From NCBI GenBank assembly GCA_003024985.2, contig PXIH01S0004343.1: a DNA stretch of 20,937 nt, one strand, 5' to 3'. The DNA is from Euperipatoides rowelli. Its lineage: Eukaryota > Onychophora > Udeonychophora > Euonychophora > Peripatopsidae. Below are positions 1-12,800 of the stretch, piece by piece; within the stretch, counting starts at the first letter, position 1; every line of letters starts with the position of its first letter. The notes beneath the pieces were generated by a model that did not search any database, had not been told where the DNA came from, and saw only the letters and a program-made list of their open reading frames with translations. A program made the position numbers and the translations under genes.

Positions 1-755
1 AAACAACAGACAGCAATGACTTTAAAAACAATAAAAAAAAACTTAAAAAAATACAAAAGTTACCCGGGTACCTTCCCAGTCACACAAAGGTTAAATGTGA
101 CCAATGCATAATACCGTCTTTGCGTAAAGCTCCGGTGGTCCAAGTACTCTAGAACAGCTTCTAGAGCTAGTGCGTTTAAAATCGTAGGTTTGATCCTAGG
201 CAGCCCTGGTGTGGAAAAGCTCAAGTTTTCTTTCAACATCGGTACACATTTGGGATTTTTTCTGTATCTTGATATATACAGTAGATTCAAACACAATCTG
301 ATTTTATTCTTTTTTTTTACAATAGTTAATGCATTAATCCATACAGTGTGCTTAATTATCTTTCTAATTATAGTCCTTTCTTTTCTAATTTATCTAATTA
401 ATATTTTAATAGTAAATTAGATATGCTATTCGCTTAGTAGTTTCTTGACATGATATTGCATCTCATTTTAATTTTATATCATATTCATAATCCATTTTAC
501 CAACACCATCAAACAAATCATAATATTCCATTTCTATATTTTGAAAGTCAACATTTTTGTTAGTAGGCTACTAATTGTTGCTATGGTGAAATGATGTGCA
601 AAATGCAACGACCAATACAAAAAAAATATCAATTATTTACTCAACTCTCATTGTCTGGCTATTTTTAGCACTAAAATCCCTTAATGTAATATGTTTGTCA
701 AAATGTTTTAAGCACACTTCTATTTTATTTTATAGTATGTTTTCATTGTTTTCAG
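1..755 (+). other. Intron upstream of the first visible TRPM exon
   Basis: No further TRPM exon could be read here; it ends with the acceptor ttttcattgttttcag. Apart from a possible tRNA-like SINE head near 129-202 it is AT-rich sequence with no coding signal. Confidence 0.7.
129..202 (+). repeat. Possible tRNA-derived SINE head
   Basis: A box-A-like TGGTCCAAGTA at 136-146 and a box-B-like GGTTTGATCCT at 187-197 are spaced about 51 bases, as in a tRNA-derived Pol III promoter. Between them lies a perfect 8-bp stem (147-154 with 159-166). The acceptor ends do not pair, so it is not a functional tRNA. The borders of the element are unknown; the GC-richer stretch around it runs from about 60 to 290. 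Confidence 0.4.
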
Positions 756-853
756 GCTCTTATGGCTAGTAAGTTAAACCAAGGCATGGCAGATGAAGTT
801 GCTGAAGATGATCTAGATTGGGAAATTTATGATGAACTTTATAAAAATTCTGA
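756..853 (+). CDS. TRPM exon A: end of TRPM homology region
   Basis: It follows a pyrimidine-rich acceptor ending ttcag and ends before gtgagt; it is read in frame 0 and leaves two bases (phase 2). It codes for ALMASKLNQGMADE followed by an acidic stretch, matching the 'ALLASKLLK..A.E' segment of the TRPM N-terminal homology region. The ATG at its fourth-to-sixth bases after GCTCTT is unlikely to be the true start because the homology continues in front of it. A later donor-like gtaag at 858 is excluded because it would include an in-frame TGA. Confidence 0.85.
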
Positions 854-3800
854 GTGAGTAAGCTGATGTTTTAGTTAATTGTGCCCTACTGTATTTTTAT
901 TGTATAGTGAATAACATTATGTATTTATAGTGGAGTATTTACAAGCTTATCTTGTGTTGATATTTTATTGGTGAGTCTCACAATTAATTTATTGTGGAGT
1001 AAGTTGTGTAGAATTACATTTATGTAATGACAGTTTTTTTATAATTAGGGTAAAATAATGAAATAAAAAAAAGCTTAAAGAGCGCAGTGGGATGAGCAGC
1101 ACCACTTTGTATCCCTTAGTGTCGGCACGAACTGAGTTCAAGGCTCGTGCTGTCCGACCCCAATATTCGCCGAAGTCTTTCTTTCTGAAAGACCAAGATA
1201 TTGTGATTTTCATCCAAACAGAAATAAAATAGGAATTTTCTGTAAAAAGTTGGAATATAAAGAAGATTAAGGACCATTGGAAATGAACCGGATTACTCTG
1301 CATCATTGTTGTGGATTACCCTGCATCATTGTTGTGGATTACCCTGCATCATTGTTGTNCTGCATCATTGTTGTGGATTACCCTGCATCATTGTTGTGGA
1401 TTACCCTGCATCATTGTTGTGGATTACCTGCATCATTGCTGTGGATTATCCTCCATCATTGTTGTGGATTACCCTGCATCATTGTTGTATCCTGAACAAT
1501 GACTTGTAAATATTGTATATAATTTGTAAATAAAGTAGTCGCTTCTCCCAAAAGTTAGGGGGAAGCACCGATATATATATTTTTTTTTTTTTTTTAAAAA
1601 AAAAGCTTAACCTGGGAAAAATTGCCACCGGAATAATTTTAATATTATCTTCATAAAAGTGTCCTGATAAAAAGGAGTGTCAAAAGAAAGGCTTAACCAA
1701 TCAAGACATTATTAATCCGTCTTATAATTGGTTAAAAATGTAATATCTACTTTATCTTGTAGGATATTATCTAATTTGTAGACATTATTATAATAATAAT
1801 AATTGATTTAATGCAATTATTCTTGTAATTGTAGCAATTATATATTTTTATTTTTTCAGAACATTCAAAAAGTTAGCTTTAAAGTTGCTTAAGCAATGTC
1901 ATGCGCTGGATGAAATTTATGCTCAACAGCTACTAACCTACGAACTGCAGAACTGGAGTAAGAAAACATGTCTTGAATTAGCTGCCACCAGTAAACACAT
2001 TAAATTTATATCTCATAATTGTTGCCAGGCTTTACTATCTCAGATGTGGCTCGGAGGGCTGCAAGTCCGGCAGCACAGAAATATAAAGGTTGGTAGATCC
2101 TTCAAGAAGAAATGTCTTAGGTTTTAATAATTTGTATTAAAACTTTGCAATTCCAATACAATTTTTTTTTAAATATAATTATTACTGGGATGGCTGAGAT
2201 TCCAAACAAGTAAAGTAACGCTAAAATATTGGTTGGAATCTCAGCCTTCCTACTAAATCGCAATTAGTAACGAGAAACGAAGCTTACCTCAACCTCCACA
2301 TAATTATTACTATCCTAACAAAAAGGTGGCAAATGGTTCAGTGGCTAATAGCTAGTTGTTTCCATCTGTGCTTTTACAGTTTTGATTTCTGCCTATGCTT
2401 AGATGTTTGTTTTGTTAAGTCTAAATATACAGTAATCTTAGTTAGGTTTCTGGCGTATTTCTTAGAATACTTTTGGGTAATCTAAAGACATAATACACAT
2501 TTATCATTTCCCCTTGGAATGAAACTGATACTGTATTCAAATCATTAACCAAATTACTTTTATTGTTTGTTTAATATGAATTTTCTAAAATGTGGATTAT
2601 TTATCACCATAGTATGAACAGATCATAATAAAAGGTTTGCTAGTGATCAGAAGTTTACTGTTTGGAAATGTTTACTTTACACAATATCATATTTTGAAGT
2701 AAGATATTCAAGTGTGTTTGATAAAGAAAGAGATATCTAAGACAATCTCACATTTTGTGCCGTGTAGAACTTTGAAGTGAGAAACACATGCAAATTTGAT
2801 AAAGAGTGCGACTCCTAAATCAATCACACACACTCACTCACTTTGTGTTCTTTAAATTGAATTGAGATCTTCGAGTGAGTCTGATAAAGAATATTGTCTT
2901 TAAGTCAATCACACACTCAATATGTGTAGTGCTACGCTTTGAAGTAAAACACACAAGTGAGTTTGACTTCTAAGGCAATTCATGTTCTACAAAAGTATGA
3001 GGATCAGAAAGAAAAAACAACCGTCAAAGTTGACTGTCTTGTCCATATCTAGAGATATTTCTTTCTTTTCACATTCAATTACAGAAACAAATACTCGTAA
3101 TCAAAATTATATATATTTTTTCATTTCAAAATATGGCATGCAGGTTTTGTTGTGCTTAGATAAACTAAATCTATGCATCTGCATATATAAATTAAAATAT
3201 ATTACCATAGAATGCCACTTATCATTCGTTAGAGAGAGAAAAAGGGTGGCGCTCTTGTTCGGTACCATGCTAGTTAACCTTAGATTTACCACAATACACT
3301 GCAAAACTGACCAGGTGCACTTGTTTGGCTAGAATCAGAATTCTTTAAAAGTATTTTTCAAAATAGTGCACTTATTTGGGTTACATGGAAACCCTCTCCT
3401 GAACCTTAGATGAGGTAAATACTAGAGGGCGCTGTTTCTTGGTGCAGCTTGGATATACCACAATGCACTACAAAACTGCCCAGGTGCACTTGTTTAGCTA
3501 GAATCAGAATTCCTTAAAAGACTGTTTTTTCAAAGTGCTGCACTTATTTTGGTTACATGGAACTAAACACTCTGCTGAACCTTAGATGAGGTAAAAACTA
3601 GGAGGTGCTGTTGCATGATGAAGCTTGGATTTACCACAATGCACTGCAAAACTGCCCAGGTGCACTTGTTTGACTAGAATCACAATTCTTTAAAAATCTG
3701 TTCAAAATGGTGCACTTATTTCTTTACATATTAACACTCTACTGAAACTTAGATGAGGTAAAAACTAGGGGGCGCTGTTGCATGATAAAGCTTGGATTTC

Positions 3801-6800
3801 CTTTAGAGTGATCAAAAAGTTTAATTGTGATGGCGGCACATTTGTTTGATGATGCACACTTTATCTAACTTTGGCCTAGAAATAGGGATGGTACACCTAT
3901 TTGGTGGCTTTGACGCCATTCTACAGCATATATTTAACACTTTATTTAGGAATAAAATAAGAGGTAAATTCCGTATTATCTGTGACAAAAAGTTTGAAAG
4001 CCACAAGCTAAATAACATCATAAGTTTTTAAACTTACATGTTGGGTGCAGCTATGGCTTTCATAACGGTCAATCAGTTGATGGATTGACACAATGTGGTT
4101 CTCCTTATTTTTCTGTGAAATAAAGTAAGTTTCCATATATTGTAAAAACATCTTAGAAAGACAAGCACTTAGATTCATAATAGCTGACGCTTTATGGTAA
4201 AACCTGAAGTAAAGCGACCTCTACACATGTGATTTGAAGGATTGGATCCTTGCGATCAATTGTATCAGCAGTGGTCTGGAAATTGAGAAAAGATTTGGCC
4301 ATGATCATAATTACTTAACATTCGATGGCAACGCCAAAAAGAGATAGTGCTAAAATTTGGACATGTAAATAGATGACGATTTTACTCAAAGAAATTGGCA
4401 ATCTTTAAAATGAAAGCCATTTTGATAGTGTGTATTCTGATTGGTGTGTTGAGAAAAAAAGTGCAATTTAGCCAATTTCTCATCTTAATTATCATTATTA
4501 TTATTGTCTTTAAATAATAATACTTTTTTTGCGTGTCATTTTAACTAGAATAAAAAGTAAATAAAAAGTTATGGAATTTCTTAACAGGGAAATATTTAAA
4601 TTCACTTTAAATATAATCATTTTGTTATTTTGAATAGCGAAATTTTGCTACTGAACCACTAATGAAATCACAACTCGGAAAACAAATTGAATAATAAGAA
4701 ACTGTGATTGAATCACAAAATTAATTACTTTTGCAATTCGATCAGTCTTTTACGATCAAGGCAATTAGAATCGCTAAGTGTAGATGACCGCATAAGAGAC
4801 AAAGTACTGTACTTTGGCGAACTGATCACAACAATGTGAGTGTGCAATCTAATCGCAAGTGTAGAGCCAACCTAAAGCACAAAAAAGGTGTTAATACACG
4901 AGACAACGGAAATATCTTATCTGCTATTTTTCAACCACTCTGTGATGCAGACATCACAGAGTGGTTGAAAAATAGCAGATAAGATATGCACATCGATCTC
5001 TATGATTTACATGTGCATTATTAGATATTTTCATTAGAACATTCCTTTTTCCAAATAATATTGTCATTAATCTAAATTGATAATAAACTTTTATATCTTC
5101 TTGTTGAACTGTTTGTATCCTATTGCCTTTTATTTTCACATTATATGAAATAAATTGTCAAAGCAACCATTATTTTTATTTTTATTCACAGATCATTTTA
5201 GGTATTTTACTGCCCCCAACAATCTTGTTCCTAGACTTTAAAAGCAAAGAAGAATTACAATACACACCACAAACAATTGAAAATTACATTCAAGATATGC
5301 AGACTGACAGAACACAAGACATAGATGAGGAAATGGGATGCGAGAATGAAGATATTGTGAGTGGAAACTTTTTATAGTGTTTCATTGATAATTTGAGTAT
5401 ACCAAAAAAANTTTTTTTTTTCATTTTCATATTCTACTTTTAATTGGTTCCAGAAAAACAAAGCATTAAAAGCAAGTGATAAGCAGAATGAATTTTTCTT
5501 AAGACCTAATAACAATAACATTAATTATATGGTATTTTTAAGTACTTTGAAGAAAAATCTAAAGACAACTGTAGTCTACTGTACTTTGAAACTTTCATCT
5601 CATAATGATAAAACTCCAAGTTATACTTAACAACATTGTTAGGGGATCTAGCAACAGATAAACTTTGCTACATTTCAGGATTGTTTTAAATTAGCACAAG
5701 ATTTACAGAATCAAATTACTTAAATGTCTTAGCAGGAATTTGTAAATCTGTCTTTGCAGATTTAATATCTAAGATACGTCAGCATCATTATTCTTTTGAG
5801 ACGCATTATATAGTGAAAAATAATAATGTTACAACCGCTCTATTGCAAATCAAGGATTGCTTATATTTAACCATGAGAGTTCTACAGTATATCTATGATC
5901 TAACATCTCGTTTTCTTCCTCTAACAATGGTATCTCCAATACCCAAATCCATATGGCTAATATCTTAAATCAATTTTTTATTCTATATTGTGTCAAGATT
6001 TTGTTAACGAATTTAAGGCTGATTTAGGATTAGCTCATTAATTACTTAATAAATTGTCACTATATTCTGTTTAAGAACTCTATTATTTTAGTTTATAGTT
6101 TTGTAAAGGTTTTTTTTTTTTAATGATTTATGCTTTTTATGTTGTGTTATGAAGAAGAGGTAGAATAATATAATCAAAAGCCACAAAATGCAAATTTTTC
6201 AGGAGTGATTTGAAAATTAAATGATTTTTTAATTTTTCAAAATGCTCTGCCATTTTTGGACAGAATCTTAAAATATTTCGATATGAGCTCCCCCAGGTGA
6301 CAAATAGTGAACTAATTCAAAATATTTTTGCTAAAAGTGTGGCCTTGGATTATATAAATCTCACCCCTTCAATAAATAAATTTTCAAGTAATTTTGAGTC
6401 ATCTAAATTGCTATTTTTTATATTTTATAGGAGGCTTACTGTTATACTAATGCAGCTCTGGACGAATCATCAACAAGGGATGAAGATACTGTCAACACTA
6501 TGTACCACAATTCTGATATATTTGAATTATCACTAATAAAAAGCTTCGATATTAAAAAGAAAACTCATTCATTAAAACTTGGAAGGAAAATAAGTAAATT
6601 TTATAAGGCTCCCATCACAAAATTTTGGTCCCACACAGTAAGTAAAACATCGTAGAATATCAAAAACTATCTTAAATATTTATAGCAAACTGATTCTAAA
6701 ACTTTAGTAAACTGATAACATTAATATAGGATTAGTAATTGGCAAATATAGAAATACTGTATATACTGACACTCATTATTTATTAAGAGTAAGAGTTTAC

Positions 6801-9800
6801 TATGGTTTTTTTTTAAGATTCCTATTAATGTTGGCTATTTTATTTTTACCAGATCGTATACCTGATTTTCCTAGGTATGTTCATGTATATGGTATTGGTT
6901 GAAATGGACCCTAGCATGCCAAGTTTTTCAGAATGGGTTGTAATGTTAACAGTTTTCACAACAGCCATTGAGCGGATAAGAGATGTAAGTAGCAAACTAG
7001 TGTTCAATAAATTAAAAAAAAAAAAAAATCAACAAATCTCACATGCATTTATAGTAACTTAAATAGTCATAGCTCGGTTTAGGGTCCCTCGTGAGTGTTA
7101 TTTATTATCCTTTAAAATAATAAATAGTCTAATTATTCATAAAGATAGTTATAGAATACAAAACACTTACTAGATTGTAAAGCTATGTATTTATTGATGC
7201 GCACTTGTAACAGATCGCCATCAAGAACAACTCCCCGCGACCAAGCAAATTCTTTATATAACACGTTCTTTTTTTTTTAAACTATTACAAATATTTAAAG
7301 TAATCAACTTATAAACCAATAAACTATAGCATTAGTAAATTTAAACTTTCACAAATTCAAACGTTGAGGGATCTTAACCAAACGTCCACTCTTAGTCAAT
7401 GTAACACCCTTCTTTTCATTGTCATTATTTCGAAAGTTCATAACCGTTTGTTCAACTTGCTCAATGTCCTTTAAATCACTTTTACCATTTAACTTTTCGT
7501 CATTAGTTGAGGTTGGAACAATTTCCTCTTCCATTTCCATTCCTTGTAGCCTTATATTATCCTTCAGAGGTCTTAAATGCACTCTATTTCTCCTCAATAC
7601 TCTTCCTCCATTCGTTTTTATGTTATAAGAATACAAAACACTTATTAGATTGTAAAGCTATGTATTTATTGATGCGCATTTGTTACAGATCACCATCAAG
7701 AACACCTCCCTGCCACCAAGCGGAATTTCTATAAACTAACAAATATAATATACATTACTGTATATAACAGTGAGTACGGACATTTAATACTGTATATCTG
7801 AAACTTTTTTAGTTGTTTAATCAATTTGTCTAATCCATTTTGTTTTCTGGAATGAGAGGGGGGGGGGGAGGTCAAAAATTTGTGACGTAATTTCATATAG
7901 GGGGTATTAAACTATGTGATGTGACAAGTTGTAATGAGGGGCATACAAAATGGTAAAAATTGTATGATGTTTATGGATAATCCCATTGTGAATATTAGTT
8001 ATTATTTATTCGTAATGAGTCGTCTATGAATGATTCATTCAGTTAAAAGAATGAACTATCAATGACTCATTCTTCATTTACAAGAGATGAGCAAATCATT
8101 CACACTGATATTATCGAGATATGCAAAAAGCCATAAAGGAAAAATTACTAAACTTTACATTTTTTTTAAAAAAAAGTCTTTGTAAGACATGATACAATTT
8201 AGTTGTTATTCCCATGATTTAAAATTCAGAATCATTCATTATGAACTAATAATCATGAACGACTCATTTTCTGTGAATTATATAATACAGAAAAGATTAA
8301 TAAATATTTGTATTATTAGTCACATGGGCGATGCAGAAAAGACTAATGGATATATATATATATATATTGTAGGATTTATAAGAGAGAAATTGTAATGGAA
8401 ACTACTGAATAAAAGTAAAAAATGTATGTAATTAGTTAAAAGTAATTTAAATATTACAAAATTAGGTTACTAAAAATTATTTTTAAGTTGCTTTTATTTA
8501 TAAAGCAAGGTTTAATTTCTCAATGAATTTATTTTTCTTGAGATCAACAGCTTAAACAAGAAACCTACAGTATGTTGTAGGCTCAATTATTTTTCATGCT
8601 GCAGTCTTATTTTAACTGACAAAAATATATCCAAATTTCATCGAACTAACAAATTTTCAATTGAATTTAGTTTATATTAAAATTAAACAAACAAACATGT
8701 GATTGATAATAATTTAATTTTTACCCATAGCACCTAACAGTTTCTGGTGGATCATTCTTAACTATCAAAAGTTGTCAGATGATAAAGTTAAAGATCTAAT
8801 TAATAATCTATCGAGGCCTGTACATTTCTGCATATGCGATGTTTTTACTTCATTGCCTGTTATACAAAATCCCTTTGTGTTCTTCAATTATTGTTTCATG
8901 TTCTAAAGTTTGGACTAGAATTTATTTACAAAGTCACTTTGACTGAGTCCTGGATTATGAGATGGATTTAGCTTTCAGCTTTCATCGATGATAAATGTCA
9001 GATACCGGTAACGTTTTCATTTTCTGTGCATTTTGAGTGTTCCTGTAATTACTCTTATTCCCTGGACTTGTAGAATATGCATTTTATTTTATGTACATAT
9101 TAATTGGATTGGTGTATTTTGGTGACTTTGTTTGTTTTTCATCGGGACTATTTTAAGGGCAATTTAGATTTAAATTGTTCTGTGAACTGTAAATTCTACG
9201 AGAACTTTTATTATCTTACGTCTATCTTATACGATCATTATTTTTTCTTTACTTTTATAGAATCAACTTTTATTTATTAAAAATGTAAAAAAGAGCCACA
9301 TCCTTTGGGGCTAGGCCCTTTTCTTGTAAATTCTTTTTCTCAATGTTAATAAATTATACCTAAAATATATCTAATTATATGCCGGACAAAAATTTTAGGG
9401 GTACTTAAGCCCTTGCTTATCCATATTGGACATTTATATTGGCCAGAGGGCCAAAGAAGATTTTCCATCATTTATTATGCCTAAATGACTCGAGTTTCCA
9501 GTCCAGCTAAAGATGATCAGCAGCAGCTCACAATTGCAGATCCACTCTGGTCTTTCTAGCAACTCAGCAGTTCTTTTAGTCGGCTTTACAATTGCCGATC
9601 CACTCTGGTCTTTCTGTCAACTCAGCAGTTCTTTTAGTCGGCTTTACTGAAATTACTGAACTTTTGTTTGATTTAAAATCTATTTAATCATGAGCTATAA
9701 TTTCCACTTTGTTCAATCTTATAAGTTAACCTGCCATCAGAAACAGTCAACCAATTCTAAAGCCTGTAATGTTTTTCATCCATCCATCTAGATAGCTTAT

Positions 9801-12800
9801 CCAACCTTAGTTACTATATTTTCAAATGTTGAGTCTTTAAAGCATGTTGGAACTCGCCGTGTCATTGACGTTATACTCCTTACATGTGGCTAGCAGCTGT
9901 CGGCAGATAAAACATTGGTTTCTGTCAAAGTTGAATAAAAATTTGGTATTCTTTTCAAATTTTTCATTCTTTGACACTGAGGACTTGAAAATTTAAAAGT
10001 AAATTAGTAACACCACCAGTAAAACTTAAAATAGGATTAATTGAAATAGCTTACAGCACTTAATATTCATATTGAAACACCAGATTCATCATAATACATA
10101 ACCTGAACTTTAAAAACAAAAATGTCTGAGCAGCATGCAGACTCATGCTACTCAGCATTTATTTCTTGAATTAAAACAATCAGGTAAAATTAAATAAATT
10201 AATTACTATTTTTATATCAATTTAAGAAGTTACAGCTGTCAGTAGACTCTCCTAAATAAAATTGTCAACCAAATAAATTAAGTTATATATATATATATAT
10301 ATATATATTTTTGTGGAGCATATATTATTGTAGATTTCAATAGTATATGGGCCCTGAGATGATCTGAAAAGGGCAGGTTCAGGTCCACAGCCCATATGCT
10401 TGACACCCCTGATTTATGACAACACAGGTTACAAACGAGATGAACTTACCCTGAGTCAGAGGTTACATTTTACCTTGGAGTGAATAACATGAGCTTGACA
10501 TCAGAGAAGGCAAATAAAAATTTTAAACTGTAAAAATTACAATGCAAAAAGTATATAATATTGTTTAAATACAAGAATATTTAAAACAAACAAAAAAACT
10601 TTTTAATTCAAACCAAATTAAAAATTTTGTTATATGTGACTTTTTAAAAAAGTTGTAAATTCAACTTCTTTATAATATACTTTATTTTTTTTTTTAGTTG
10701 TTATCTTCAGAGTCACCAGATTTCAGAAAGAAATTAACTCAATGGACTAACAATAAGTGGAATGTGTGGGATATGGTAGCTATTAGCTTGTTTTACCTCG
10801 GACTAATTCTTCGTTTCAAATCATCATCTTTCTATGTGGGACGATTCTTGTACTGCGTTGACATTTCATTCTGGATTCTCAGATTACTAGAAATTTTCAG
10901 TGTTCATATGTACCTGGGTCCATATGTGATGACTATTAAAAGAATGGTTAGTACATTTTTCTTTAAAAAAAAAAAAAAGAAGTTGCAAAAAAACTAAAAA
11001 AAAAATAGTATTACGGTACTAATAATTTATAACAAATAACCTATTAATATGTACTGTGTATGTACTGTATTGATAATTCACTATATACCAACTCTCGATA
11101 TATATTCAAAAATAACTTGAAAAAAAATCTGATCTTTTTTTTAATATATATTTTAATTCTATTTACTTATATTTGTGTAAAAATTAATTCAAAATTAAAG
11201 ATTTTATGATCGAATGAAAATTACCTTTAATAATGATTAATCACCTAGGTGGCACTGTGTCTCAAAAGAAGTTTCAGAAATTGAAAGTTTTATAATTTTC
11301 TTTTTATATACTGTAATTATTAAACCACGTAGCCTACTTTTCTGTGTAAACAAATGTGGAAAAACTAATGTTTGGTGTATCAGAATCTTCCTATATTGGA
11401 ATTTTCATGGAGGGTATTATATTTTATACATGAGGAATATAGAAGGGAGCTTTTTCTGTATAGTGAAGAAGAAATGGAAAGATTTTGGGATAAGACTGTT
11501 GTATTCTGAAAATATTAATGAGGTTCAGGTTATAATTTGAACATTATAAGAGAATCTAATGAGATCTCTAAGATTATCGGTTTTTTTAATATATTTGTAT
11601 TTTTTTTTGTATTAGAAGTATTATATAGTAAAATATTCATATAACTTGTATATACAGTATTTTACTTGTTCTTAATAAAAAATAAAAAAAAATATTTGCT
11701 GATTTATCTCCAGTTAAAATGACCTTTCTAGGTGGTCTGTGTTGTTTATAATAAATAACTTCAAAATGAAAATAAAGTTAGTGAATCTTAATGACATTAC
11801 TTTTTTTAAGAATTTAATTTGACTGTCTATTTTTAAAAAAAAAAATGACACTAACACCTTATTACAGTCTTTAAAATATTGATTTTTTTTTTTTTTTAAA
11901 AAAATACTTTTTTTTTTTAAAGTTAAGAATTGTAAATATTATCAAAGTTTGATAAGTTAAGGGCTAGAGGAATTAAATTTTAATTTTGTTACCACATATT
12001 TTACAGTTAGGAACAGGAAAGTTTTAGACTTGGAAGAATACAGATTTGAAGGGGGGATTAGAACTTGTAATATTTTATTTTTCTGTACTTTTAAACATAA
12101 AAAGGTCATATTTTAGAAATATGGCTATTGAATAATAAATACAGAGAAATAACAATTTATTTTCAACTTTTTCAATTTTGATGGTATTTTTGAGACGCAC
12201 GAGTGTAAGATGAGGTGAATTTAAAGAGCTTTTTATGATGGTTATAATGAATTATTTTTTTCATCATCTTGAATTAATTTCTAAGCTATCAAAACATTGC
12301 ATCCTTAAACTGGGATGATTAACTCATAGCTTGAATTTACTTCCCCTAGTTCTACTATCTTCATTAAATTTTAAAAAATTATCATGAGATATCTATCATT
12401 TATAATTTTGAAAACCTGAATCATATCTCACCTTTCTAAAGAGTATAACTTTAATGTATTAAGCCCATCCAAATAAGATAATCTACCAATACCTAATATT
12501 AATAACTTAGTAGCCCTTCTCTGTACTTTCTCCTATAAATCTATATCTTTACTATAGTATGGAAACCACAATTGAACACAACAGTTCAAATGTGGCCTTA
12601 CAATTATTTATTGTACCAGTATATAAAGGTAAAATGAATTCGGAATCTCTACATTAGATAGGTTTCAATTCAGGGGACTAAATGGCAGATCCACACGTCA
12701 TTATTTAACATTATATATTCATAATATTTTAAAAGCCTTGGAAAAAAAACAAAACTATTGCTTACAGCTTTTTGCTGGATTTCAGCAAAGCATATGATAA

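Larger units (their letters stand above)
854..1859 (+). other. TRPM intron 1
   Basis: GT-AG phase 2 intron. Half of it is a SINE insertion (1079-1596); the remainder is AT-rich with no coding signal. Confidence 0.85.
2089..5191 (+). other. TRPM intron 2
   Basis: GT-AG phase 0 intron of about 3.1 kb without recognisable exons. It contains a short inverted repeat, a possible SINE head, two tandem arrays, a possible MITE and a perfect 76-bp palindrome, listed separately. The stretch 2980-3235 shows nothing recognisable. Confidence 0.85.
7148..7741 (-). mobile_element. Internally deleted Ty3/gypsy LTR retrotransposon
   Basis: Two direct repeats of 116-120 bp (7148-7263 and 7622-7741) flank the tail of a pol reading frame on the minus strand. 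Read in that direction each repeat begins TGTTA, has a TATA-like TATAAAG or TTATAG near its start, an AATAAA signal, and ends around TATAAC. An A-rich purine tract (AAAAAAAAAAGAAC) sits directly before the downstream copy, where a polypurine tract belongs. Everything between the 5' LTR and the last roughly 90 codons of pol is missing. The LTRs differ at about a dozen sites, so the insertion is not recent. No clear 5-bp target duplication was found. Confidence 0.75.
6985..10697 (+). other. TRPM intron 5
   Basis: GT-AG phase 0 intron of about 3.7 kb. It contains a Ty3/gypsy remnant (7148-7741), a possible MITE (8014-8268), a 58-bp duplication (9530-9646), a TA microsatellite and a hAT-like end (to 10411). 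The stretches 8400-9480 and 9650-10280 show nothing I can name. Confidence 0.85.

Noticed and set aside
129-202. A functional tRNA gene
   Set aside because: Box A and box B are present, but the acceptor arms do not pair and the T-loop has T instead of the invariant C.
190-420. 76-residue hydrophobic open frame
   Set aside because: T-rich intron sequence gives hydrophobic residues by chance; no conserved pattern.
756-770. Using ATG at 762 as the translation start of the channel
   Set aside because: The conserved segment begins before this ATG and a good splice acceptor precedes it, so this is an internal exon.
858-862. Alternative splice donor gtaag for exon A
   Set aside because: It would include an in-frame TGA; the donor at 854 keeps the frame.
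1299-1492. CRISPR-like regular repeats
   Set aside because: The units are directly adjacent with no unique spacers, sit in a SINE within an intron, and the genome is eukaryotic.
2982-3332. 116-residue open frame and an antisense frame at 3107-3304
   Set aside because: It is low-complexity AT-rich sequence running into the 170-bp array; no domain or splice context.
4954-5139. Minus-strand 61-residue open frame next to the palindrome
   Set aside because: It starts in intron sequence and ends in the palindrome arm; no family resemblance.
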